Source: Ruminococcus sp.
GTDB lineage: Bacteria; Bacillota; Clostridia; Oscillospirales; Ruminococcaceae
Length of the DNA stretch: 6,335 bases
Direction: 5' to 3'
Assembly: GCA_003446315.1 (NCBI GenBank)
Contig: DMBA01000077.1
Span: 1-6,335 of the forward strand
The notes below the pieces were generated by a model. It made no database searches and had not been told where the DNA came from. It was given only the letters and a program-made list of their open reading frames with translations. The number at the start of each line of letters is the position of its first letter. The first letter of the stretch is position 1. Made by a program: the position numbers and the translations under genes. Of this stretch, positions 1 to 6,078 are shown piece after piece.

Positions 1-1065
1 ATCAAGCGTCTGGAGCATGCACTGGATGAAGCACGAAAAGCCGGTTACATCGGCAAAAATATCATGGGCAGCGATTTCTCCTGCGAATTCCGCATCAAGG
101 CAGGCGCGGGCGCATTTGTCTGCGGTGAGGAAACGGCACTGATCGAATCCTTGCAGGGGCAGCGCGGTATGCCCCGTCTGAAGCCGCCGTTCCCGGCACA
201 GTCCGGCTATTGGTATAAGCCTTCGAATATCAACAATGTGGAAACATATGCAAATGTCGCGTGGATCATCAACAACGGCGGCGAAGCCTTTGCCGCAATG
301 GGCACAGAGGATTCCAAAGGCACAAAGGTCTTTGCACTGACCGGCAAGATCCGGCGCGGCGGTCTGGTCGAGATCCCGATGGGCATGACGCTCCGGCAGG
401 TCATTTTTGATATCGGCGGCGGCATCCGTGACGGCAAGGCGTTCAAGGCAGTGCAGATGGGCGGCCCTTCCGGCGGCTGCATCCCGGAATCGCTGCTGGA
501 TACCGTCATTGACTATAAAAAACTCGCTGCGACCGGTGCCATCATGGGCAGCGGCGGCATGGTCGTCATGGACGAAACGACCTGCATGGTCAGCATGGCA
601 AAATTCTTCCTTGATTTCACCGCAAAAGAATCCTGCGGAAAATGCGTACACTGCCGGATCGGTACAAAGCGCTTGCAGGAGATCCTGACGCGCATTGTCA
701 GCGGCGAAGGCAAAGAAGGCGATATCGAACTGCTGGAAGAACTGTGCCTTGCCGTGCGGGACGGTGCGCTCTGCGGTCTTGGTCAGACAGCGCCGAATCC
801 GGTGCTCTCTACCCTGCGGTATTTCCGTGACGAATTTGAAGCGCATATCACCGAAAAGCGATGTCCTGCACATGCCTGCACCGATCTGCTGCATTATGAG
901 ATTCATCCGGATCTCTGCAAGGGCTGCACACGCTGTGCCCGGAAATGTCCTGTTTCTGCAATCTCCGGCGCAGTCAAAGAGCCGCATCTGATCGACCAGC
1001 GCGTCTGCATCCGCTGCGGACAGTGCATGGCAACCTGCAAATTCGGCGCAATTACGGCAGAATAA
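1..1065 (+). CDS. NuoF/HydB-family NADH-binding flavin and Fe-S subunit with C-terminal double ferredoxin (StnB-like), 5' truncated by window
   Basis: This is the last 354 residues of an NADH-oxidising subunit of the NuoF/HydB/HndC/StnB family; the frame is open to base 1, so the N-terminus lies outside the window. Counting from the edge, the FMN/NADH-site motif [13 protein letters not shown] is at about 35-47, followed by PRLKPPFP, an SLBB-like stretch, GGPSGG near 154-159, and the NuoF [4Fe-4S] ligands C212, C215, C218 and C258 (ESCGKCVHC ... LCGLG). The C-terminus has a two-cluster ferredoxin: C306/309/312/316 and C336/339/342/346. Respiratory NuoF lacks this ferredoxin tail; soluble bifurcating hydrogenases and Stn transhydrogenases have it. 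The role inferred is a cytoplasmic enzyme exchanging electrons between NADH and ferredoxin through FMN. It ends 13 nt before the next gene, the GltD-like subunit, which favours a transhydrogenase over a hydrogenase. Family is certain; the exact complex is inferred. Confidence 0.93.
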   Translation: MKRLEHALDEARKAGYIGKNIMGSDFSCEFRIKAGAGAFVCGEETALIESLQGQRGMPRLKPPFPAQSGYWYKPSNINNVETYANVAWIINNGGEAFAAMGTEDSKGTKVFALTGKIRRGGLVEIPMGMTLRQVIFDIGGGIRDGKAFKAVQMGGPSGGCIPESLLDTVIDYKKLAATGAIMGSGGMVVMDETTCMVSMAKFFLDFTAKESCGKCVHCRIGTKRLQEILTRIVSGEGKEGDIELLEELCLAVRDGALCGLGQTAPNPVLSTLRYFRDEFEAHITEKRCPAHACTDLLHYEIHPDLCKGCTRCARKCPVSAISGAVKEPHLIDQRVCIRCGQCMATCKFGAITAE

Positions 1066-1078
1066 GGGGGAATACAGC

Positions 1079-3142
1079 ATGAACAAGATTCATTTTACGA
1101 TCAACGGCATCCCCTGTACCTGCGGGGAAGGTGCAACCATTTTGCAGGCAGCCAAAGAAAACGGCATCGAGATCCCGAACCTCTGCAATGACGAAAGTGT
1201 GCGCGTTTACGGCGCATGCGGACTCTGCGCAGTGGAAGTGACCGATGACGGCAGAGGCAAACCCGTTCCGAAGCTGCTGCGTGCATGTTCGGCAAAGGTC
1301 ATGGAAGGCTATGCCGTCCGGCTCGATACGGAGCGCGTGAACCAATCGCGGAAAATTGCACTGGAATTGCTGATGAGCGACCACACCGGCGACTGCCGCG
1401 GGCCGTGTCAGCTCAACTGTCCTGCCGGAACGGATTGTCAGGGCTATGTAAAAAAGATCGCACAGGGCGATTTTCACGGCGCTGTGCAGATCATCAAGGA
1501 AAAGATCCCGCTGCCGGCTGCGATCGGCAGAGTCTGTCCGCATCCGTGTGAGCAGAATTGCCGCAGAGGACTGGTGGAATCTCCCATCTCCATTGCATTT
1601 CTGAAAGCGCATGCCGCAGACCGTGATCTTGCGGAAAACACCTATCGTCCGGAAACAGCACCCGATACCGGCAAACAGGTCGCAGTCATCGGCGGCGGCC
1701 CTGCGGGTCTGACGGCAGCATATTTCCTGCGGCAGAAAGGCCATGCAGTCACGGTATATGATGCGGCTGCCAAAATGGGCGGTATGCTGCGTTATGGTAT
1801 CCCGGCTTACAGACTCCCGAAAGATCTGCTTGACCGTGAGATCGCAGAGATCGAACGGCTCGGCATTACGATGAAAAACGGCGTGCGGCTCGGCAAAGAC
1901 ATCACACTGGAGCAGCTCCGTGCAGATTTCGATGCAGTCATCCTTGCGACCGGTGCATGGAGCAGCATGCAGATGCGCGTTCCGGGCGAGGATCTGGAAG
2001 GTGTCATCGGCGGCATACAGTTTTTGCATGATATCAGCTCCGGCGAGGGCACGATTCCCGACCTGACCGGCAAAAAAGCGGCAGTCTGCGGCGGCGGCAA
2101 TACCGCAATGGATGCCTGCCGCACTGCGATCCGCTGCGGCGCGGATGAAGTATACGTCATTTACCGCAGAACACGCGGCGAAATGCCGGCTGAGGATATC
2201 GAGATCGAAGAATCCATTGAGGAAGGCGTGACCTATAAATTCCTGACCAATCCGGCTGAGATCATCGGCGAAAACGGCAGGGTCAGACAGGTGAAGCTGC
2301 AAGTGATGGAACTGGGCGAACCGGATGCTTCCGGCAGACGCTCCCCTGTGCCGGTCGAAGGCAAGTTTGAGTATCTGGATGTGGATCTGGTCATCATGGC
2401 GATCGGACAGCGGCTGGATCCGGAAGGGCTGGACGGTGTCACACTGACAAAGCGCGGAACCATCGAAGCAGATGCCGGAACCTATCTGACCAATCTCCCG
2501 GATGTTTATGCGATCGGTGACGCAACAAACCGCGGCGCTTCCATCGCAATTGAGGCGATCGGGGAAGCAGGACGCTGTGCAGCGGTGGTCGATGCGGCGC
2601 TGCACGGCGAAAAAACAGCAATCCGTGCACCGTTCTACTCGAAAAAGCATGTCACGGCGGAAGATCTCGCTGACCGTGAAAAGCAGCCGCGCTGTGAGAT
2701 GCCGACCCGTCCGGCAGAAGTGCGCCGCCATGATTTTGCACCGGTCAATCTCGGTCTGAGCGATGAAACTGCAATGCAGGAAGCAAAGCGCTGTCTGGAA
2801 TGCGGCTGCCACGATTACGCAGAATGCAAGCTGATCCGCTATGCCAATATGCAGGAGATCCATCCGGAACGATTCGCAGGCGTACAGCATGCAGCAGAAA
2901 CAGAGCGCAAACTCGTTTGCATCGAACGGGATAACGGCAAATGCATCCTCTGCGGACTTTGCGTCCGAATCTGTGATGAGGATGCAAAGCAGGGCATTCT
3001 GGGTCTGGTCGGCAGAGGCTTCCCGACTGCGGTCAAACCGGAATTCAACCGTCCGGAGACCATTGCAGTCTGCAAAGAATGCAAAAAATGTGCAGCAGCA
3101 TGTCCGACCGGTGCGCTGCGGATATTGGAGAAAACAACATGA
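1079..3142 (+). CDS. [2Fe-2S] / GltD-like FAD-NADP(H) oxidoreductase / double [4Fe-4S] ferredoxin fusion (StnA-like transhydrogenase subunit)
   Basis: A complete 687-residue cytoplasmic iron-sulfur flavoprotein. Residues 1-85 form a NuoG-like [2Fe-2S] domain (C36, C47, C50, C70). Residues 100-165 carry a GltD-type Fe-S segment (H102, C106, C110, C114, then GRVCPHPCEQNC at 150-161). Residues 200-510 are the two-nucleotide-site oxidoreductase core: FAD motif GGGPAG at 205-210, second dinucleotide motif CGGGNTAMD at 337-345 followed by YRR at 362-364 (basic residues fitting NADP(H)), and the FAD-closing AIGDA at 478-482. A Cys-rich patch (C572, C575, C577, C583) precedes a double [4Fe-4S] ferredoxin (C622/625/628/632 and C665/668/671/675). 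AAGGGGG at 1064-1070, overlapping the upstream stop, supports this ATG. No hydrogenase H-cluster motif is present. By architecture and neighbour it best matches the NADP-side subunit of a Sporomusa-type (Stn) bifurcating transhydrogenase. A partner of a formate dehydrogenase or another GltD-like ferredoxin:NADP oxidoreductase is the alternative. Confidence 0.9.
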   Translation: MNKIHFTINGIPCTCGEGATILQAAKENGIEIPNLCNDESVRVYGACGLCAVEVTDDGRGKPVPKLLRACSAKVMEGYAVRLDTERVNQSRKIALELLMSDHTGDCRGPCQLNCPAGTDCQGYVKKIAQGDFHGAVQIIKEKIPLPAAIGRVCPHPCEQNCRRGLVESPISIAFLKAHAADRDLAENTYRPETAPDTGKQVAVIGGGPAGLTAAYFLRQKGHAVTVYDAAAKMGGMLRYGIPAYRLPKDLLDREIAEIERLGITMKNGVRLGKDITLEQLRADFDAVILATGAWSSMQMRVPGEDLEGVIGGIQFLHDISSGEGTIPDLTGKKAAVCGGGNTAMDACRTAIRCGADEVYVIYRRTRGEMPAEDIEIEESIEEGVTYKFLTNPAEIIGENGRVRQVKLQVMELGEPDASGRRSPVPVEGKFEYLDVDLVIMAIGQRLDPEGLDGVTLTKRGTIEADAGTYLTNLPDVYAIGDATNRGASIAIEAIGEAGRCAAVVDAALHGEKTAIRAPFYSKKHVTAEDLADREKQPRCEMPTRPAEVRRHDFAPVNLGLSDETAMQEAKRCLECGCHDYAECKLIRYANMQEIHPERFAGVQHAAETERKLVCIERDNGKCILCGLCVRICDEDAKQGILGLVGRGFPTAVKPEFNRPETIAVCKECKKCAAACPTGALRILEKTT
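3127..3142 (+). promoter_or_regulatory. ATGA stop/start overlap with internal Shine-Dalgarno (translational coupling)
   Basis: The ATG of the nitroreductase (3139-3141) overlaps the TGA of the oxidoreductase (3140-3142). GGAG at 3127-3130, inside the end of the upstream coding region, sits 8 nt before the ATG. This decides the downstream start: longer upstream ATG choices in the same frame have no such site and would add residues read from the ferredoxin-coding region. Coupled translation and a shared mRNA follow by inference. Confidence 0.8.
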
Positions 3143-3690
3143 ATGCGATTTTCGAACGTCACAGTTATCGCGGAAAATATCTGCCGGATGCCGTTCCGCG
3201 TGCCGATCTGAAACGGATCATGGAAGCGGGACTTGCCGCACCTTCCGGCTGCAATAAACAAAACACCGCACTCATCGCAGTGGATAACCCCCAAACGCTC
3301 TCCCGCATCAAAGCGATCATGTCACCGACATTCTGCGATTCGGCACCGGCAATGATCTGCGTGCTGACACTGCACAAGATCGCGTATCAGGACGGCAACG
3401 GCGTTGACCGCTGCTATGCGGTGCAGGATTATGCCGCAGCCATTGAGAATATGCTGCTGGAAACGGTGCATCTTGGCTATCAGAGCTGCTGGATCGAAGG
3501 GCATGTCACCGATGCAGACCGGCAGGGCGACCGCATTGCGGAATTGCTCGGCGTACAGGAACCCTATCAGCTCATCTGTGTGCTGCCGGTCGGAAAAGCA
3601 GCAGAGGAAGTAAAAACGGTAAGGAAACGGCAGTTTTCGGAGCGTGCGTGGTTCAATGCATTCGGTGCAGCAGAACCGTCCGCTGAGTGA
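3139..3690 (+). CDS. Nitroreductase-family FMN flavoprotein
   Basis: A complete 183-residue protein of the nitroreductase superfamily, normally homodimeric, FMN-binding, cytoplasmic and NAD(P)H-dependent. Visible family marks are the N-terminal ERHSYRGKY (6-14), the phosphate/isoalloxazine loop AAPSGCNKQNT (33-43), the helix DYAAAIENMLLETVHLGYQS (97-116) leading into CWIEG, and the C-terminal LPVGKA strand-turn (149-154). At 183 residues it belongs to the short nitroreductase type. The basic residue early in the protein and the SGCNKQ loop are where FMN phosphate contacts lie in relatives. It is translationally coupled to the preceding oxidoreductase, so it is probably made in proportion to the transhydrogenase and may use its reduced pyridine nucleotide or ferredoxin pool. 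The natural substrate (quinone, flavin, nitro compound, enoate or other) cannot be read from the sequence. The first 20 codons of a longer in-frame reading from 3079 were dropped because they overlap the upstream ferredoxin domain. Confidence 0.9.
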   Translation: MNAIFERHSYRGKYLPDAVPRADLKRIMEAGLAAPSGCNKQNTALIAVDNPQTLSRIKAIMSPTFCDSAPAMICVLTLHKIAYQDGNGVDRCYAVQDYAAAIENMLLETVHLGYQSCWIEGHVTDADRQGDRIAELLGVQEPYQLICVLPVGKAAEEVKTVRKRQFSERAWFNAFGAAEPSAE

Positions 3691-3726
3691 CCGCCGCGTC
3701 CCTGCATTTCCCATTTGTATCAAAAG

Positions 3727-3770
3727 AAACCCCTTTGCCGCGTAACAACGTGACAAAGGGGTTTTGTTTT
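3727..3770. terminator. Intrinsic terminator, probably bidirectional, between convergent genes
   Basis: An 11-bp perfect stem pairs AAACCCCTTTG (3727-3737) with CAAAGGGGTTT (3754-3764). After one C/A mismatch, five more pairs (one of them G-U) close on an AACA loop (3744-3747). On the + strand it runs into TTTTGTTTTATTTT, a classic U-rich tail for the redox operon 37 nt after its last stop. On the - strand the complement of CAAAAGAAA gives TTTCTTTTG, so the same hairpin can end the LRR-dockerin transcript, whose stop is at 3799-3801. Confidence 0.92.
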
Positions 3771-3798
3771 ATTTTGAACGGTAAAAATGCGCAAATGC

Positions 3799-5769
3799 TT
3801 ATGTTTCCTTGACTGCCGGCAGCAGATCATTCCATGTGGTGGGTACATTCATGACGACATTCTGGAGATAATAGCTGAGGATATACTGTGCATCCATTGC
3901 CGTCAGCATATGATCGCCGTCCACATCGGCAGCAGAAAACTGTTCCGAGGTCAGATCCAGCTCATTGCCGGAAACGACATCTGCAAATGCGGAAAGCACA
4001 AACTGCGCATCGCCGCCGTCCACTTCACCGTTTCTGTTCGCATCACCGCGCAGGAGCTGTTTCGGCTGATCGGGTGTCTGCGGATCATCCGGATTCTGCG
4101 GGTTTTGCGGATTCTGCGGATCATCCGGCGTATCCGGTTTCTTTTCCGTGCCGACCAGCGCAAATGCATAGCCGAACGCATCGGCATATGTTTTTGCGGT
4201 CGAATCTGCATAGCCATAGATCGTCGCATTGTGGATATTATACTTATTGGCAAACACATCCCCGTCGGAAGCGATCTCGCAGTCAGGATTCAGAATGGTC
4301 ACGGCATGCAGTTCCTCGCAATAGCTGAACGCATTTTCCGCAATCGCGGTGACATTTTTCGGAATGCTGATCTCCCTCAGCGCCGTGCATCCATAGAAGG
4401 TGCTGTCCTGGATCGCCGTCAGCGCATCCGGCAGCGTGACGCTTTCGAGGGCGGCGCAGCTTGCAAATGCGGTCGCGCCGATCGAAACGACACTGTCCGG
4501 CAGCACGATCTTTTTCAATCCGGTGCATTCGCGGAATGCATCATTGCTGATGTTCTTCAAGCCAAAAGCAAGGGAAACATCCTGCAAAGCGCTGCACTTC
4601 TGGAATGCAGACGATTTGATTTCGGTGCAGCCCTTGGAAACGGTCAGCTTTTTCATCGCATCACAGCCAAAGAATGCATATGTTTCGATCGTGCGGACGT
4701 TCTCCGGAATGACAATCTCGCGGAGATTTTTGCATTCATAGAAGAAATAGGCCGGAATGCTTGTGATATTGGCAGAAAGCACGGCAGATTCCAGTGCTGT
4801 GCAGCCGCGGAACAGATTGCTGTCGATTTTCGCAACGGAATCCGGCAGTGTGATGCTTTGCAGAGATGTGCAGTCGCGGAAGCAGCCCTGACCGATGCTC
4901 TGGATACCGTCATGCAGCGTGCAGCGAACCAGACCGGCGCAGTCGCGGAAGGCTTCATTGCCGATCTCTCTCACAGTTGCCGGAATATCGGCAGAGCTGA
5001 GCGATGTGCAGCCGGAAAAAGCGCAGGAGCCGATGGATTGCAGGCTGCCGCCCATCGAAACAGACTGCAAAGCCGTACAATTGCGGAATGCATAGGGAGA
5101 GAGTTCTCTTGTTTTTTCCGGCAGCGTGATGCGCACAAGGCTGGTACACGCATCGAACGCACCGACCGGAATACCGGCAAGACTGCTGCTCAATGTCACA
5201 GAGGACAGATTGGAACAGCCGGAGAAGCATTCGTTGCCGAGGGATGTCACGGTATCTGGCAGCACGATTCTGGCAAGGCTGCGGTCATTGCGGAAAGCGC
5301 CTTCGCCGAGCGTCAGCAGACCGTCCTGCAAGCGAATGCTGGCAAGCAAGCCGCATTCTGCAAACGCGCCTGCACCGATATGTTTGACCTGTTCCGGCAC
5401 GGTGATGGTCGTAAGCTGTGCGCAGCCGCTGAAAGCATCATTTCCGATGGAAACAAGAGAATCCGGCAGCTTGATGTTTACAAGCAGGGCACAGTCCCGG
5501 AATGCCTGATCGGCGATCTCCGTCACCGGAAGATCTGCAATGGAAGCAGGGATCTGCAGGATGCCGGAAGCATCCTGTGCGCATTTTGCGATCACGATAT
5601 GATCGGCATGCTTCTGATAGGTAAGGCTGCCTAAGGTACCGTTTTCATAATCGGCAGCACTTGCAGAGATGACAGGTGCGACTGAAAACGGGTGCGGATG
5701 TGCCGAGCAGCAAGTGCCCGTGAAAACTGCTGCGGCGGCGAGGAAAGCTGCGATTTTTTCTTTTTTCAT
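3799..5769 (-). CDS. Secreted BspA-like leucine-rich repeat protein with type I dockerin
   Basis: A 656-residue exported protein. Residues 1-38 form a signal peptide (MKKEK basic start, Ala-rich core, likely cleavage after ASA at 36-38). From about residue 81 to 494 there are 18 LRR_5/BspA-type repeats of exactly 23 residues, marked by an F at 90 and every 23 residues up to 481, usually as AFxxC, each followed by an L..I.LP..V..IG pattern. A degenerate last unit ends near 540. A Pro-rich linker (545-565, PDD/PQN triplets) leads to a type I dockerin (574-635) with both calcium loops intact: D576, N578, N580, D584, D587 and D615, D617, D619, T623, D626. A short tail follows (TTWNDLL). AAAGGA 9 nt upstream supports the start. 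It is inferred to dock on a scaffoldin cohesin at the cell surface, with the LRR solenoid binding protein, glycan or another cell. No catalytic domain is visible, so it would be a non-enzymatic cellulosome component. Confidence 0.93.
   Translation of the reverse strand: MKKEKIAAFLAAAAVFTGTCCSAHPHPFSVAPVISASAADYENGTLGSLTYQKHADHIVIAKCAQDASGILQIPASIADLPVTEIADQAFRDCALLVNIKLPDSLVSIGNDAFSGCAQLTTITVPEQVKHIGAGAFAECGLLASIRLQDGLLTLGEGAFRNDRSLARIVLPDTVTSLGNECFSGCSNLSSVTLSSSLAGIPVGAFDACTSLVRITLPEKTRELSPYAFRNCTALQSVSMGGSLQSIGSCAFSGCTSLSSADIPATVREIGNEAFRDCAGLVRCTLHDGIQSIGQGCFRDCTSLQSITLPDSVAKIDSNLFRGCTALESAVLSANITSIPAYFFYECKNLREIVIPENVRTIETYAFFGCDAMKKLTVSKGCTEIKSSAFQKCSALQDVSLAFGLKNISNDAFRECTGLKKIVLPDSVVSIGATAFASCAALESVTLPDALTAIQDSTFYGCTALREISIPKNVTAIAENAFSYCEELHAVTILNPDCEIASDGDVFANKYNIHNATIYGYADSTAKTYADAFGYAFALVGTEKKPDTPDDPQNPQNPQNPDDPQTPDQPKQLLRGDANRNGEVDGGDAQFVLSAFADVVSGNELDLTSEQFSAADVDGDHMLTAMDAQYILSYYLQNVVMNVPTTWNDLLPAVKET
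4075..4137 (-). repeat. Seven 9-bp units coding a Pro-rich linker
   Basis: Seven consecutive 9-mers, each starting CCG on the coding strand, encode PDT-PDD-PQN-PQN-PQN-PDD-PQT (residues 545-565). The unit order is nearly mirror-symmetric at the protein level, and two units (coding PDD and PQN) recur identically or almost so at the DNA level. It is the flexible spacer between the LRR solenoid and the dockerin. Short identical units make it a likely site of slippage and length variation between strains. Confidence 0.85.
4288..5529 (-). repeat. 18 tandem 69-bp LRR-coding units (23 residues each)
   Basis: The marker Phe recurs at residues 90, 113, 136, 159, 182, 205, 228, 251, 274, 297, 320, 343, 366, 389, 412, 435, 458 and 481, a spacing of exactly 23 without one insertion or deletion. 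The unit resembles P..V..I...AF.GC..L..I.L. The Cys three residues after Phe is kept in all units but the fourth (AFRND, 158-162). Nucleotide copies are clearly diverged, so the array is old, or held by selection on the fold rather than by recent duplication. Confidence 0.9.
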
Positions 5770-5788
5770 ACCCCAAAGTCCTTTCCTG

Positions 5789-5813
5789 ATTGTGCCTTTT
5801 GCACCGGCACAAT
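5789..5813 (-). promoter_or_regulatory. Leader hairpin in the 5' UTR of the LRR-dockerin gene
   Basis: A perfect 8-bp inverted repeat: ATTGTGCC (5789-5796) and GGCACAAT (5806-5813), with a 9-nt loop. In the leftward mRNA it would begin only a few nucleotides after the predicted transcript start (about 5819) and end just before the AGGAAAGGA ribosome-binding region. It could protect the 5' end of the mRNA or act as a DNA operator just downstream of the promoter. The sequence does not say which. Confidence 0.5.
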
Positions 5814-5825
5814 TGCAATAAACTT

Positions 5826-5855
5826 ATTATATCACATATTCTTTACAGTTGGCAA
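5826..5855 (-). promoter_or_regulatory. Sigma-A promoter with extended -10 for the LRR-dockerin gene
   Basis: Read on the - strand: -35 TTGCCA (5850-5855), an 18-nt spacer, and a perfect -10 TATAAT (5826-5831) preceded by TGA (5832-5834), an extended -10 element. Predicted initiation is near 5819, giving a leader of about 50 nt before the ATG at 5769. Confidence 0.8.
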
Positions 5856-5900
5856 GAAAAACGAAGCACTTTGTTTGATTGCATAAAAATCCAAAAGTTA

Positions 5901-5930
5901 ATGACCGGAAACATGCCGCTATGGTATAGT
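5901..5930 (+). promoter_or_regulatory. Candidate sigma-A promoter for the rightward membrane-protein gene
   Basis: ATGACC (5901-5906, four of six matches to TTGACA), an 18-nt spacer, then TATAGT (5925-5930, five of six to TATAAT) preceded by TGG, an extended -10. It would give an untranslated leader of about 140 nt before the ATG at 6079. The match is moderate and the region is AT-rich, so chance is possible. Confidence 0.4.
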
Positions 5931-5988
5931 TTTTCGCACCGATAAATATGGCAATATTGCTCACACGATTTTTTTTGCGCCGTTATTT

Positions 5989-6017
5989 GCATATTTTGCT
6001 CCGGATCGTTCATACTA
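5989..6017 (+). promoter_or_regulatory. Candidate forespore (sigma-G/F type) promoter
   Basis: GCATA (5989-5993), 17 nt, then CATACTA (6011-6017). This fits the published Bacillus sigma-G pattern (GMATR, 17-18 nt, CATNMTA) at every defined position. It would start RNA near 6024, about 55 nt before the ATG of the downstream membrane protein. The elements are short and degenerate, so one match in an AT-rich spacer is weak alone; a possible sporulation-type downstream product makes it more plausible. Confidence 0.35.
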
Positions 6018-6036
6018 GCCCTGAAAGCCGATCCGG
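6001..6036. repeat. 8-bp inverted repeat CCGGATCG ... CGATCCGG, operator-like
   Basis: CCGGATCG (6001-6008) and its exact reverse complement CGATCCGG (6029-6036) are separated by 20 nt that contain the candidate -10 CATACTA (6011-6017). Arm centres are 28 bp apart. It could be a paired operator around a promoter or, if transcribed from the upstream promoter at 5901-5930, a stem with a 20-nt loop. No U-tract follows, so it is not a terminator. Confidence 0.45.
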
Positions 6037-6078
6037 TGACACGGCTTGACCAGAACAATGGAAGAAAGGCGAAGAACT

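Larger units (their letters stand above)
5770..6078. other. Divergent intergenic region, AT-rich, no gene
   Basis: These 309 bases separate the leftward LRR-dockerin gene from the rightward membrane-protein gene. No reading frame here has a convincing start and ribosome binding site. The region is visibly more AT-rich than the flanking genes. It holds the LRR promoter and leader hairpin, two candidate rightward promoters, an 8-bp inverted repeat (6001-6036), a perfect 10-bp palindrome GCAATATTGC (5951-5960) and a run of eight T (5969-5976) that is not preceded by a hairpin good enough for a terminator. Confidence 0.8.

Noticed and set aside
1..1065. Respiratory complex I NuoF
   Set aside because: The C-terminal double ferredoxin and the GltD-like partner next door are not found in the classical nuo operon, and no nuo membrane-subunit gene is present in the window.
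1052..2890. A 612-codon open frame on the - strand opposite the transhydrogenase subunit
   Set aside because: It lies antisense to a protein with many clear cofactor motifs, its product is Cys/His/Arg-rich with no recognisable domain, and it has no credible ribosome binding site. It is a by-product of GC-rich codon use.
3079..3138. A longer N-terminus for the nitroreductase
   Set aside because: The extra 20 residues are read out of frame from the ferredoxin-coding end of the upstream gene and resemble nothing in the family. The ATG at 3139 has an SD and begins at the usual family N-terminus.
1079..3142. [FeFe]-hydrogenase catalytic subunit, considered because of the [2Fe-2S] head and ferredoxin domain
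   Set aside because: The H-cluster signatures (TSCCP-, MPCxxKxxE- type) are absent, and the central domain is clearly a GltD-like FAD/NADP(H) fold.
3787..5634. A 615-codon open frame on the + strand opposite the LRR-dockerin gene
   Set aside because: The sense strand encodes a signal peptide, 18 regular LRRs and an intact dockerin. The antisense frame stays open because the 69-bp unit repeats the same stop-free pattern; its product is a periodic shadow with no family.
5700..5769. Lipoprotein signal on the LRR protein (Cys at residues 20-21)
   Set aside because: The residues before the Cys (TGTC) do not fit the lipobox, and a good signal-peptidase I site (ASA) lies at 36-38.
5969..5976. Run of eight T as a terminator tail
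   Set aside because: No stable GC-rich stem-loop precedes it on either strand; the nearest palindrome (5951-5960) has no loop.
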